From the NCBI GenBank assembly GCA_964036295.1, contig OZ038467.1, positions 3,353,501-3,417,500 on the forward strand: DNA of 64,000 nt, given 5' to 3'. The notes under the pieces were generated by a model. It ran no database searches, was not told the origin of the DNA, and was given only the letters and a program-made list of their open reading frames with translations. A program made the translations under genes and the position numbers. Each line of letters begins with the position of its first letter. The first letter of the stretch is position 1. Source of the DNA: Plumapathes pennacea (Eukaryota; Cnidaria; Anthozoa; Antipatharia; Myriopathidae). Below are positions 15,001-26,221 of this stretch, in pieces.

Positions 15001-18000
15001 GTGCTATAGCCTTAGTATTTTTTCAAAATTCCAACATTTTTCGACCACCTCAGAATCGCATGAAACTTTCAGGAGACGTTCCTGGGACTATGCAGACAAA
15101 GTTTGCATAGTTTTTGTAAACTTTTAGCCCGCGCGTCGTGAGAAATTAGAGCAATTTCAAGCAAATCACGCACTAATTAATTCATCACACCTTTTGGGGA
15201 AAGGAGACAAGTTTAAGCTGCTATATCTCGCCAACGGATGAAGATAGATAAGGCAAATGTATTGCAAAACGTCTTCTTATAGTCCCAGGAAGGTTTCCTG
15301 AAAGTTTCAGGAGTTTTCAATTTTTTACCAAAATCGGCAAAAATCCCTGTGCTATAGCCTTAGTATTTTTTCAAAATTCCAACATTTTTCCACCATCTCA
15401 GAATCACATGAAACTTTCAGGAGACGTTCCTGGGATTATGCCGACAAAGTTTGCATAGTTTTTGTAAACTTTTAGCCCGCGTGTCGTGAGAAATTAGAAC
15501 AATTTCAAGCAAATCACGCACTAATTAATTCATCACACCTTTCGTGGAAAGGAGCCAACTTTAAGCTGCTATATCTCGCCAACGGATGAAGATAGATAAG
15601 GCAAAGCTATTGCAAAAGGTCTTCGTATAGTCCCAGGAAGGTTTCCTGAAAGTTTCAGGAGTTTTCAATTTTTGGTCAAAATCGGCAAAAATCCCTGTGC
15701 TATAGCCTTAGTATTTTTTCAAAATTCCAACATTTTTCGACCACCTCAGAATCGCATGAAACTTTCAGGAGACGTTCCTGGGACTATGCAGACAAAGTTT
15801 GCATAGTTTTTGTAAACTTTTAGCCCGCGCGTCGTGAGAAATTAGAGCAATTTCAAGCAAATCACGCACTAATTAATTCATCACACCTTTTGGGGAAAGG
15901 AGACAAGTTTAAGCTGCTATATCTCGCCAACGGATGAAGATAGATAAGGCAAATGTATTGCAAAACGTCTTCTTATAGTCCCAGGAAGGTTTCCTGAAAG
16001 TTTGAGGAGTTTTCAATTTTTTACCAAAATCGGCAAAAATCCCTGTGCTATAGCCTTAGTATTTTTTCAAAATTCCAACATTTTTCCACCATCTCAGAAT
16101 CACATGAAACTTTCAGGAGACGTTTCTGGGATTATGCCGACAAAGTTTGCATAGTTTTTGTAAACTTTTAGCCCGCGTGTCGTGAGAAATTAGAACAATT
16201 TCAAGCAAATCACGCACTAATTAATTCATCACACCTTTCGTGGAAAGGAGCCAACTTTAAGCTGCTATATCTCGCCAACGGATGAAGATAGATAAGGCAA
16301 AGCTATTGCAAAAGGTCTTCGTATAGTCCCAGGAAGGTTTCCTGAAAGTTTCAGGAGTTTTCAATTTTTGGTCAAAATCGGCAAAAATCCCTGTGCTATA
16401 GCCTTAGTATTTTTTCAAAATTCCAACATTTTTCGACCACCTCAGAATCGCATGAAACTTTCAGGAGACGTTCCTGGGACTATGCAGACAAAGTTTGCAT
16501 AGTTTTTGTAAACTTTTAGCCCGCGCGTCGTGAGAAATTAGAGCAATTTCAAGCAAATCACGCACTAATTAATTCATCACACCTTTTGGGGAAAGGAGAC
16601 AAGTTTAAGCTGCTATATCTCGCCAACGGATGAAGATAGATAAGGCAAATGTATTGCAAAACGTCTTCTTATAGTCCCAGGAAGGTTTCCTGAAAGTTTC
16701 AGGAGTTTTCATTTTTTTACCAAAATCGGCAAAAATCCCTGTGCTATAGCCTTAGTACTTTTTCAAAATTCCAACATTTTTCCACCATCTCAGAATCACA
16801 TGAAACTTTCAGGAGACGTTCCTGGGATTATGCCGACAAAGTTTGCATAGTTTTTGTAAACTTTTAGCCCGCGTGTCGTGAGAAATTAGAACAATTTCAA
16901 GCAAATCACGCACTAATTAATTCATCACACCTTTCGGGGAAAGGAGCCAACTTTAAGCTGCTATATCTCGCCAACGGATGAAGATAGATAAGGCAAAGCT
17001 ATTGCAAAAGGTCTTCGTATAGTCCCAGGAAGGTTTCCTGAAAGTTTCAGGAGTTTTCAATTTTTGGCCAAAATCGGCAAAAAACCCTGTGCTATAGGCC
17101 TTAGTATTTTTTCAAAATTCCAACATTTCTCGACCATCTCAGAATCGCATGAAACTTTCAGGAAATGTTCCTGGGATTATACCGGCAAAGTTTGCATAGT
17201 TTTTGTAAAATTTTAGCCCGCACGTCGTGAGAAATTAGAGCAATTTCAAGCAAATTACGCACTAATTAATTCACCACACCTTTCGGGGAAAGGAGCCAAG
17301 TTTAAGCTGCTATATCTCGCCAACGGATGAAGATAGATAAGGCAAATGTATTGCAAAACGTCTTCTTATAGTCCCAGGAAGGTTTCCTGAAGGTTTCAAG
17401 AGTTTTCAATTTTTGGCCAAAATCGGCAAAAAACCCTGGCCTATAGCGTTAGTATTTTTTCAAAATGCCAACATTTTTCGACCACCTCAGAATCGCATGA
17501 AACTTTCAGGAGACGTTCCTGGGACTATGCAGACAAAGTTTGCATAGTTTTTGTAAACTTTTAGCCCGCGCGTCGTGAGAAATTAGAGCAATTTCAAGCA
17601 AATCACGCACTAATTAATTCATCACACCTTTCGAGGAAACAGACAAGTTTAAGCTCCTATATCTCGCCAACGGATGAAGATAGATAAGGCAAATGTATTG
17701 CAAAACGTCTTCTTATAGTCCCAGGAAGGTTTCCTGAAAGTTTCAGGAGTTTTCAATTTTTTACCAAAATCGGCAAAAATCCCTGTGCTATAGCCTTAGT
17801 ATTTTTTCAAAATTCCAACATTTTTCCACCATCTCAGAATCACATGAAACTTCCAGGAGACGTTCCTGGGATTATGCCGACAAAGTTTGCATAGTTTTTG
17901 TAAACTTTTAGCCCGCGCCTCGTGAGAAATTAGAGCAATTTCAAGCAAATCACGCACTAATTAATTCATCACACCTTTTGGGGAAAGGAGACAAGTTTAA

Positions 18001-20640
18001 GCTGCTATATCTCGCCAACGGATGAAGATAGATAAGGCAAATGTATTGCAAAACGTCTTCTTATAGTCCCAGGAAGGTTTCCTGAAAGTTTCAGGAGTTT
18101 TCAATTTTTTACCAAAATCGGCAAAAATCCCTGTGCTATAGCCTTAGTATTTTTTCAAAATTCCAACATTTCTCGACCATCTCAGAATCACATGAAACTT
18201 TCAGGAGACGTTCCTGGGACTATGCAGACAAAGTTTGCATAGTTTTTGTAAACTTTTAGCCCGCGCGTCGTGAGAAATTAGAGCAATTTCAAGCAAATCA
18301 CGCACTAATTAATTCATCACACCTTTCGAGGAAACAGACAAGTTTAAGCTCCTATATCTCGCCAACGGATGAAGATAGATAAGGCAAATGTATTGCAAAA
18401 CGTCTTCTTATAGTCCCAGGAAGGTTTCCTGAAAGTTTCAGGAGTTTCCAATATTTGGTCAAAATCGGCAAAAATCCCTGTGCTATAGCCTTAGTATTTT
18501 TTCAAAATTCCAACATTTTTCGACCACCTCAGAATCGTATGAAACTTTCAGGAGACGTTCCTGGGACTATGCAGACAAAGTTTGCATAGTTTTTGTAAAA
18601 TTTTAGCCCGCGCCTCGTGAGAAATTAGATCAATTTCAAGCAAATCACGCACTAATTAATTCATCACACCTTTTGGGGAAAGGAGACAAGTTTAAGCTGC
18701 TATATCTCGCCAACGGATGAAGATAGATAAGGCTAATGTATTGCAAAACGTCTTATTATAGTCCCGGGAAGGATTCCTGAAAGTTTCAAGAGTTTTCAAT
18801 TTTTGGCCAAAATCAGCAAAAAAACCCTGTGCTATAGCCTTAGTATTTTTTCAAAATTCCAACATTTTTCGACCACCTCAGAATCGCATGAAACTTTCAG
18901 GAGACGTTCCTGGGACTATGCAGACAAAGTTTGCATAGTTTTTGTAAACTTTTAGCCCGCGCCTCGTGAGAAATTAGAGCAATTTCAAGCAAATCACGCA
19001 TTAATTAATTCATCACACCTTTTGGGGAAAGGAGACAAGTTTAAGCTGCTATATCTCGCCAACGGATGAAGATAGATAAAGCAAATGTATTGCAAAACGT
19101 CTTCTTATAGTCCCAGGAAGGTTTCCTGAAAGTTTGAGGAGTTTTCAATTTTTTACCAAAATCGGCAAAAATCCCTGTGCTATAGCCTTAGTATTTTTTC
19201 AAAATTCCAACATTTCTCGACCATCTCAGAATCACATGAAACTTTCAGGAGACGTTCCTGGGATTATGCCGACAAAGTTTGCATAGTTTTTGTAAACTTT
19301 TAGCCCGCGCCTCGTGAGAAATTAGAGCAATTTCAAGCAAATCACGCACTAATTAATTCATCACACCTTTCGAGGAAAGGAGACAAGTTTAAGCTGCTAT
19401 ATCTCGCCAACGGATGAAGATAGATAAGGCAAATGTATTGCAAAACGTCTTCTTATAGTCCCAGGAAGGTTTCCTGAAAGTTTCAGGAGTTTTCAATATT
19501 TGGTCAAAATCGGCAAAAATCCCTGTGCTATAGCCTTAGTATTTTTTCAAAATTCCAACATTTTTCGACCACCTCAGAATCGAATGAAACTTTCAGGAGA
19601 CGTTCCTGGGACTATGCAGACAAAGTTTGCATAGTTTTTGTAAACTTTTAGCCCGCGCGTCGTGAGAAATTAGAGCAATTTCAAGCATATCACGCACTAA
19701 TTAATTCATCACACCTTTCGAGGAAAGGAGACAAGTTTAAGCTGCTATATCTCGCCAACGGATGAAGATAGATAAGGCAAATGTATTGCAAAACGTCTTC
19801 TTATAGTCCCAGGAAGGTTTCCTGAAAGTTTCAGGAGTTTTCAATTTTTTACCAAAATCGGCAAAAATCCCTGTGCTATAGCCTTAGTATTTTTTCAAAA
19901 TTCCAACATTTTTCCACCATCTCAGAATCACATGAAACTTTCAGGAGACGTTCCTGGGATTATGCCGACAAAGTTTGCATAGTTTTTGTAAATTTTTAGC
20001 CCGCGTGTCGTGAGAAATTAGAACAATTTCAAGCAAATCACGCACTAATTAATTCATCACACCTTTCGGGGAAAGGAGCCAACTTTAAGCTGCTATATCT
20101 CGCCAACGGATGAAGATAGATAAGGCAAAGCTATTGCAAAAGGTCTTCGTATAGTCCCAGGAAGGTTTCCTGAAAGTTTCAGGAGTTTTCAATTTTTGGC
20201 CAAAATCGGCAAAAAACCCTGTGCTATAGGCCTTAGTATTTTTTCAAAATTCCAACATTTTTCGACCATCTCAGAATCGCATGAAACTTTCAGGAAATGT
20301 TCCTGGGATTATACCGGCAAAGTTTGCATAGTTTTTGTAAACTTTTAGCCCGCACGTCGTGAGAAATTAGAGCAATTTCAAGCAAATTACGCACTAATTA
20401 ATTCACCACACCTTTTGGGGAAAGGAGCCAAGTTTAAGCTGCTATATCTCGCCAACGGATGAAGATAGATAAGGCAAATGTATTGCAAAAAGTCTTCTTA
20501 TAGTCCCAGGAAGGTTTCCTGAAGGTTTCAAGAGTTTTCAATTTTTGGCCAAAATCGGCAAAAAACCCTGGCCTATAGCCTTAGTATTTTGTCAAAATCC
20601 GGTCATTTTTCAATCACCTCAGAATCGCATGAAACTTTAA
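1..20640. repeat. 348-bp satellite array
   Basis: An uninterrupted head-to-tail array of about 59 monomers of 346-349 bp. The landmark GAGTTTTCAA recurs at 1, 349, 696, 1044 and onward. Monomers are AT-rich and about 90-98% alike by eye. Variant classes differ by small changes, for example AAACAGACAAG against AAAGGAGACAAG, and CATAG against the CTATTGCAAAAGGTC class. No ORF of 60 codons occurs anywhere in it. Within each monomer the segment TAGTCCCAGGAA...CCTGAAAGTTTCA is followed about 95 bp later by its near reverse complement. Copies bearing rarer variants recur at spacings that are multiples of 348, so blocks of several monomers have been copied together. The left end lies outside the window. 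Confidence 0.98.
14160..17000. repeat. Dimeric higher-order block inside the satellite
   Basis: A monomer variant carrying AAAGCTATTGCAAAAGGTC alternates with a standard monomer. The variant recurs at about 14,211, 14,907, 15,604, 16,300 and 16,996, a 696-697 bp step equal to two monomers. It also occurs singly near 5,862 and 20,130. This indicates recent copying of two-monomer units. Confidence 0.75.
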
Positions 20641-21060
20641 GGAAATGTTCCTGGGACTATGCCGACGGCTTTTTGCATAGTTTTTGTAAACTTTGAGCAC
20701 GCGCGTCGTGAGAAATTACATCAAATCCTCGACTAAGTAAAACATCACACCTTTCAAAGTTTTAAGCGGTTTTGCTACTATATCTCGCCAACGGATGAAG
20801 ATACATAAAGCAAATTTATTGCAGAAAGTCTTCTTATAGTCCCAGGAAGGTTTCCTAAAAGTTTCAAGAGTTTTCAATTTTTGGCCAAAATCTGCAAAAA
20901 AAAACCCTGGGCTATAGCCTTAGTATTTTGTCAAAATCCGGTCATTTTTCGACCATCTCAGAACATGAAAATTTACAGACTTGAAAATTGCAGGGAAATT
21001 TCTTGGGACTATGATGAGGTTTTTTGTAATACATTTGTCTTTTTTTTCGTCAGCCATTGA
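20641..21060. repeat. Diverged satellite edge with head-to-head inversion
   Basis: From about 20,590 the monomers diverge and lose length. A forward copy with TATCTCGCCAACGG lies near 20,784. A reverse-complement copy, recognisable as TTGACGAGATATAGG preceded by GGGACTATGATGAGG, lies at 20,975-21,072. The polarity flips inside this segment. No gene is seen. Confidence 0.7.
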
Positions 21061-21820
21061 CGAGATATAGGTAGAAAACTACGCATAATTTTGCTCTTTT
21101 GTTTGAAAATGATGATATTTTAGGGGATGATTTGCTCTTATTATTCGCGCCCTGCTCTATGAACTATCATAAATGTTATATCAAAACCTTTGCTATACTC
21201 CCAGGAACATTTCATGAGAGTTTCATTCGATTCTGAGATTAGGCCAAAAATCGTGAAATTTTGAAAAAATGGTAAGGCTATAGCCCATGCTTTTTGCCAA
21301 AAATAGCCGATTTTGAGCAAAAATTTAAAAGACTTGAAATTTTCTGGAAAACTTCCTGGGACTATGACGAGTCCTTTTGCAGTACATCGTCTTATTTTTG
21401 CTCAGCCGTTGACGAGATATAGGAAGAAAACTACGCATTATTTTGCTCTTTTGTTTTAAAATGATGATATTTTAGGGGATGATTTGCTCCTATTATTCGC
21501 GCCCTGCTCAAAGAAGTATCATAAGTGTTATATCAATACATTTGTCTTATTTTTCTTCAGCAGTTGACGAGATATAGGAAGAAAACTACGCATAATTTTG
21601 CTCTTTTGTTTTAAAATGATGATATTTTAGGGGATGACTTGCTCCTATTATTCGCGCCCTGCTCAAAGAAGTATCATAAGTGTTATATCAATACATTTGT
21701 CTTATTTTTCTTCAGCCGTTGACGAGATATAGGAAAAAAACTACGCATAATTTTGCTCTTTTGTTTGAAAATGAAGATGTTTTAGGGCATGATTTGCTCT
21801 TATTATTCGCGCCCTGCTCA
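21059..21820. repeat. 155-bp tandem repeat beside the satellite
   Basis: GACGAGATATAGG starts units at 21,059, 21,411, 21,566 and 21,721. The last three are exactly 155 bp apart. Each unit continues with AACTACGCATAATTTTGCTC and a CGCGCCCTGCTC segment. The 352-bp gap after the first unit holds one inverted satellite monomer. The unit start is the reverse complement of the satellite segment CTATATCTCG, so this array derives from satellite sequence. Confidence 0.8.
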
Positions 21821-21921
21821 ATTACCACTCCCGATTACCACTCCCAATTACCAATCCTGATTACGACTCCCGATTACGACTCCCGATTATCACTCACAAT
21901 TATCACTCCCGATTATCATAT
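21821..21921. repeat. 13-bp minisatellite, 8 units
   Basis: Eight units of a 13-mer of the form ATTACCACTCCCG follow one another, with C/G/T changes at position 5 and a few others. A 60-codon open frame over this stretch is a by-product of the repeat. Confidence 0.85.
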
Positions 21922-22435
21922 ACTGTAGTTAAAAGAAAAATTTATAAACAATTTCAAAACTAATATCTTGTGATTCGCCCAACATTCGCTAAAACGCGCC
22001 CGCATCACACAATTTACGAGCCTAATTTATCCAAGCCTATTCCTGTGTCCTGTTAAAAAGAATTCTCACCACAAAGATATAGCAAGTACCATATAACGTA
22101 GATTCAGCAACAGACGTGACTCTTAACGCGCGTGTAAATTTAATCACAAGGTTTAGCAGTTTTCGCAGTTTCACGTGTTATGATATCGCATCATTGCAAA
22201 CCACCACACTATTTCCGGTTGTACTATGTAGTCCTGTAAAATATTCTCACTGCTGCTGTAGGTTTCACTTTTACTGAAACTAGTAGTCATGGCGCAGCGC
22301 CCCATCTATCCGTTTGTCTCCAAGCCATAACGAGCGGCTTCGAGCAGCACAAATTCCGACGAAGAAACATCCACCACGACCAAGGATAATTTAGAAAATC
22401 AGGAGAGTTGCCTAAAGTTGTAGCAGAAGAAACGA
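21922..22435. other. Unique-looking DNA, no gene seen
   Basis: About 510 bp without a convincing ORF, repeat or RNA. It may be the 3' flank of the minus-strand candidate gene that follows. Confidence 0.4.
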
Positions 22436-22845
22436 TTATTTAGCTTCACTTGTGTACACCGGTTCCAGGTGACTCCGGCTGATGGACGAGTCTAGCGGAA
22501 TCTCTGCTTCCTTCGCCATGTCAGAAGTCGCTTGAATTGCTTTGCTTTTATCTGCAAACAAAAGAAAACGTCGTTAATAATGATATTTCTAAAGACTGCT
22601 TCGTTTTTGCTGTCTTTGAAACTTAATCATCTACCTAAAATTTGGAGCCTTTCGCAAACGTCTTTGCATCCTGCAGGTCGACCAAAAATAGCCTGAAGTG
22701 ACAAAAATATGTCGATATATGCAAATCGTACATAAATGTGAGAGGTCCTATTATTCCAAATGCAAGGTATGTGCCTATCCACAAAAGAATGCGCGAACAT
22801 AGTCAAAAGTAAAAACAGCGTATTCCCCAGAGCGCAAGTGTAAAA
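22436..22845 (-). CDS. Possible last two exons of an unidentified gene
   Basis: On the minus strand, an acceptor (CTGCAG) at 22,846-22,851 opens a 211-nt exon (22,845-22,635) ending at TTTTAG|GTAGAT. After an 83-bp intron with a pyrimidine-rich end (CTTTTGTTTGCAG), a second exon (22,551-22,436) continues in the same frame to a TAA. The joined frame encodes a hydrophobic stretch (LGNTLFLLLTMF) and a polar tail ending SRSHLEPVYTSEAK. The matching phase across the junction is the main support. A different frame of the first exon reads GIIGPL.F.YDL, which recalls a late transmembrane segment of major-facilitator transporters but contains a stop. An eroded transporter 3' end is therefore an alternative. 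No upstream exons were found. Function unknown. Confidence 0.3.
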
Positions 22846-23195
22846 CTGCAGGGCCAATATTCAAAATAAAACACTTTCAAATGAATTTTAATAATCAGAC
22901 CACACTTTATATACACATAATTATCGGGTTTTTTCTACTTGTTTGTCATCGGCAGCAGCAACTGTCACGAGAACTACAGCGTTTATGAATGAATCCATCA
23001 TGACTATCAATTTAGAGCAGCGGTTCATGACCGCCTTTGTATTTAACAATAAATAGAATCAACTTTCACCAAGGTAATATATATGCCGTCGAGTTTGTCC
23101 TCGACCGCGTTCTGCATATACATACTTGTAGAGTGTATGCTGCCCTATATTGTGCACGTTATAACAGAGGAACGCTTTTCAAGATTTATCTAATA
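22846..23195. other. No feature recognised
   Basis: About 350 bp between the minus-strand exon candidate and the first fragment of the duplicated unit. I see no repeat boundary or convincing coding signal. Confidence 0.4.
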
Positions 23196-23424
23196 GGCTC
23201 AATCAAACGCGCCCTAAATCACCGTAAATGTGTCAATTGGGGATCGCGAGGAAAGAGAAAGCTTGCATGACCATAAAAGTACTAGAGAATCGAAAAAACT
23301 ACTAAGCGCTGAAAAGCAGTCCCTTTAGTTAAACATCAAACAAAATGGAATACAGGATTTCAACTCATAGACAGTATTAAAGTGTTGTAGATTCATTATC
23401 AACATGGTGAAATCAACAGAACCG
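23196..23424 (+). repeat. Fragment of the duplicated peptide unit
   Basis: It starts at GGCTCAATCAAACGCGCC. The segment matches the last third of the 71-aa ORF family plus its 3' flank, and runs to AATCAACAGAACCG, where a mobile element interrupts it. The rest of this unit copy resumes at 25,241. Confidence 0.8.
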
Positions 23425-23837
23425 TTGTAGTGGGCAAAAATGCCCCCCCCAATATTTTGCCTCCCCGGGCATTTCATCCCAGGCGATAATGCCCTCCGGG
23501 CATTTCCGCCCAGGCAAAAATGCTCTAGCTAAAGTTTTCCCCCCTGGGCTAAAATGCCCGGCGTTCAGAAAGGTCGTTTCAATAGTTGCTAATAACTCTA
23601 GCCAAACAAGGATACTTAAATACAAACAAAGGCATATTCAAAAAGGTTAGCACAATACCAGGACTCTTCTAAGGCATCATAAAAGAGAATTATTCAGTTG
23701 CGCCAAATCCGGACTTTCTTATCTTACTCCACAGGGAGCGTGCACCTTCCGTGACGCGCGTCACGCTGGTTGACCACGGCGTCTTTTTAACACCTCCTCA
23801 AACGGAAGGGGAGGGCCAATGGAGAGAAAAGAAAACA

Positions 23838-23868
<31 letters not shown>

Positions 23869-25236
23869 ACTCAGGGGAGAGGGGGAAGGAGGGTACTACC
23901 CTCCTCACTTTTTTATATTCTTTCCCTTCCATTTCGAGAACTTTGAAATTCAGGTTTGCGGTTTGCTTTGAAACTTTTCTAAAATAAATTGTGGGCTGCC
24001 TGCGATTTCTCTGTCATTGATTGTCTTGGCATTTCCGAGGGCAAAACCTTTGTCATCTTCGACAGCAAATTTCAAATTGCTGTTTTGATAGTCTTTCGGG
24101 CAAGCTATTATTTAAAAAGTTCGTTCTTTTATTTTGTTTAATCGTATTGTAACCAACACTGATCACTGTGTTGCGTTTAGTTAGTGATTACAATACAGTA
24201 CGTGTATGAATCTATTGAGTCACAACTCAGATATCTTTGGAATATCCGTTTAGTACAATACTTGATTATTATTGTGAACTAACCTTTCTTTATTGTTTCG
24301 CTTTTCTGTATAGCCTTTGTTCTACTGTATGACTGTACGTGTACTTTACTTGTGAAGGGGATTTCTGAGGTTCCTCGTAGCGTTATGTTAGTGACCTGTG
24401 AGTTCGTTCTGCTCCGTGCCCTCGGCAAGCGTTACAAATGTGTGCCGTTTTGGACAATCCGGCTTTCGCCTATGATAAGTCAAATTGTATCCGACATGAT
24501 ATGTCAAGTTACAATTGCTAATCAAAGTACAATAATCATATTAAGGGTCGCAACTTGTGCTTTTCCCACTTAACTGGAAATGCATTTCAACAAAGACCAA
24601 ATAAATGTTTGCCGTTGTATTTAGAAACAAACGACTTCAATGACATTCTGTACATGGTAAAGTTTGAACGTGAAATATTAACGTTTGGAGTACCTGTTTC
24701 TCGTCCACCACTGAATAATTAATGTATCCGGCTGTCAAGTTACTAAACGCAATTGAAAAGGTAAAAGTGTACTATTAGAGGCACAACGTGGGTAAGCTAT
24801 TATTCGATACAGTATTAGTTGAAAAGTTCCCAGATCGCTGAACTGAAATGTCTTCCGAGAGAGACCTCTCCGTCCGCCCACCTCACCCCTCCGAAACAGT
24901 TCATCAAAGAGACCGAAGGTCACGCAGTACTTGACAGTATGAATTGATTACATCCAGATGTCTGGCTAGAGATCACTGTTCTGAATTTGATCATTTTAGT
25001 ACCGTATGTTTACGCAAGGACGAGCTGCGCACGGATTTGTTGATCAGAATTACCTGCAACTCGAAATCGATGATTTTGCAAAGGGGGGCATTTTTGCCCA
25101 GAGAGGGCCTTTTTGCCTGGGCAAAAACGCCCGGGGAGGCATTTTTACCTGGGCAAAAAAGCCCGGGGAGGCATTTTTGCCTAGGCAAAAATGCCCGGGG
25201 AGGCATTTTTGCCAGGGGGGCAAAAAAGACTCTTAC
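23425..25236. mobile_element. 1.8-kb inserted element with hairpin arrays at both ends
   Basis: The element interrupts the duplicated unit between AGAACCG and TCACTAACC, which are contiguous in the other copies. ACCG flanks it on both sides (23,421-23,424 and 25,237-25,240), consistent with a 4-bp target duplication. Both ends carry arrays of self-complementary words built on GGGCAAAAATGCCC (about 23,429-23,565 and 25,080-25,222), in inverted relation. The middle is unremarkable: a 24-bp A-run near 23,842, GC-rich patches, and small ORFs without recognisable products. No transposase is visible, so the element looks non-autonomous. The class is uncertain. Confidence 0.7.
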
Positions 25237-25240
25237 ACCG

Positions 25241-25690
25241 TCACTAACCTACGCATCATTCTCTGTATTCGGCAAGCCTTTATAGCATTTTGAGATTAAT
25301 AAACAAAAATGTCACTTCACTTTTGGTAACTTGGTATAAAAGGCATATTTATAACTGTTACTGGTTGATTTCGGCTTTGTTAATGGCCTGATACCAGAAA
25401 GCTGCCGGCGGACGGCAGGTTTCCAGCGGTTACTAAGAAAAAAACGTCATGTTCGCTTTGCGAAGGTCAACTATACAATCAACATGAGAGAAAGGAATAA
25501 AAAGACAGGAGTCTTAATTTGATGGAGCTTGTTCGTTAAACAATGTGTCGTATCTTGACTGTTTAATTCCCCTCTGAAATAACCGGCTGACAGTTGTGCG
25601 GCCATTCATTAGTAAATAATATTGTCTATTGAGTTGGCGTGTCAGTGTGACTGAATCAACACTAAAGGTCATTTCTTAATATACATATAC
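25241..25690 (+). repeat. Duplicated unit: 3' flank and promoter-proximal segment
   Basis: This segment continues the unit cut at 23,424: an AATAAA near 25,299, the CTGCCGGCGGACGGCAG palindrome, and the stretch leading to the peptide-gene promoter. The promoter, exon 1 and most of the intron are then missing, because the sequence jumps from ATCAACACTAAAGG to the 3' end of the intron. Confidence 0.75.
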
Positions 25691-25706
25691 ATGTTTCATG
25701 CCACAG

Positions 25707-25805
25707 GTCAAACAAGCCATACGAAACGTATGTAGAACCGCCCGGATGCTTGACTGCAAAAAAAAAGAACTTGAAGATGATGAAGATTTCAGTATAGAAA
25801 CGTGA
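25707..25805 (+). pseudogene. Peptide precursor copy 1: orphan exon 2
   Basis: Only the second exon of the secreted-peptide family remains, after a normal-looking acceptor (CCACAG at 25,701-25,706). It reads V-K-Q-A-I-R-N-V-C-R-T-A-R-M-L-D-C followed by KKK and an acidic tail ending FSIET. Two differences stand out: the upstream KR processing pair is KQ here, and one extra Lys codon follows the second Cys. Exon 1, with the signal peptide, has been deleted. A poly(A) signal is at 25,879-25,884. Without a start the copy cannot make a secreted product by itself. Confidence 0.8.
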
Positions 25806-26005
25806 TGACTTTCAAGCTGTATTACTAACAACAAGATAGCAGTGTTCAGGCCTTGTTACATTTGACCATCAAAGTTGCAATAAAGTTATTACTGAAGACT
25901 TTGTCTTTGTAATGTGTAGCTGTTGACACTAACGGCGTCGTTTATTTAATGAATGTCTTATTTAAGGGCACATTCGATTAGGTCGATTCCGAAATAGGAA
26001 TAGCG

Positions 26006-26221
26006 ATGTTGATCAGTAGAATTCTTTGGTTTGGAGCTGACTTGGGTAGAGATGTGTCGGGAGCTGTTCAAAATGCCAGTGTGAAGGTTCTCAAAACAAT
26101 TTCGAACAAAATTCCTCCCGCAACAAGCAACCCTTATTCCGGAATAGACTCAATCGAACGCGCCCTAAATCACCGTATATGTGTCAATTGGGGATCGCGA
26201 GGAAAGAGAAAACTTGTATGA
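26006..26221 (+). CDS. 71-aa ORF of the duplicated unit, copy A
   Basis: ATG-to-stop frame reading MLISRILWFGADLGRD..., with a C-terminus rich in Arg/Lys (GSRGKRKLV). I do not recognise it. It lies 3' of the peptide gene in every unit and is open in six of the seven full-length copies. A consistent AATAAA about 240 bp after the stop (26,463-26,468) raises the possibility of a separate transcript. There is no signal peptide and no known motif. All good copies are recent duplicates, so an open frame alone is weak evidence of function. In this copy the frame upstream of the ATG is closed by a TAG. Confidence 0.3.
   Translation: MLISRILWFGADLGRDVSGAVQNASVKVLKTISNKIPPATSNPYSGIDSIERALNHRICVNWGSRGKRKLV

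Noticed and set aside
1-20640. CRISPR-like array
   Set aside because: The repeats are 348 bp, contiguous and without unique spacers; this is satellite DNA in a eukaryote.
21680-21928. 82-codon ORF
   Set aside because: It runs through the 155-bp repeat and the 13-bp minisatellite; the open frame follows from repeat periodicity.
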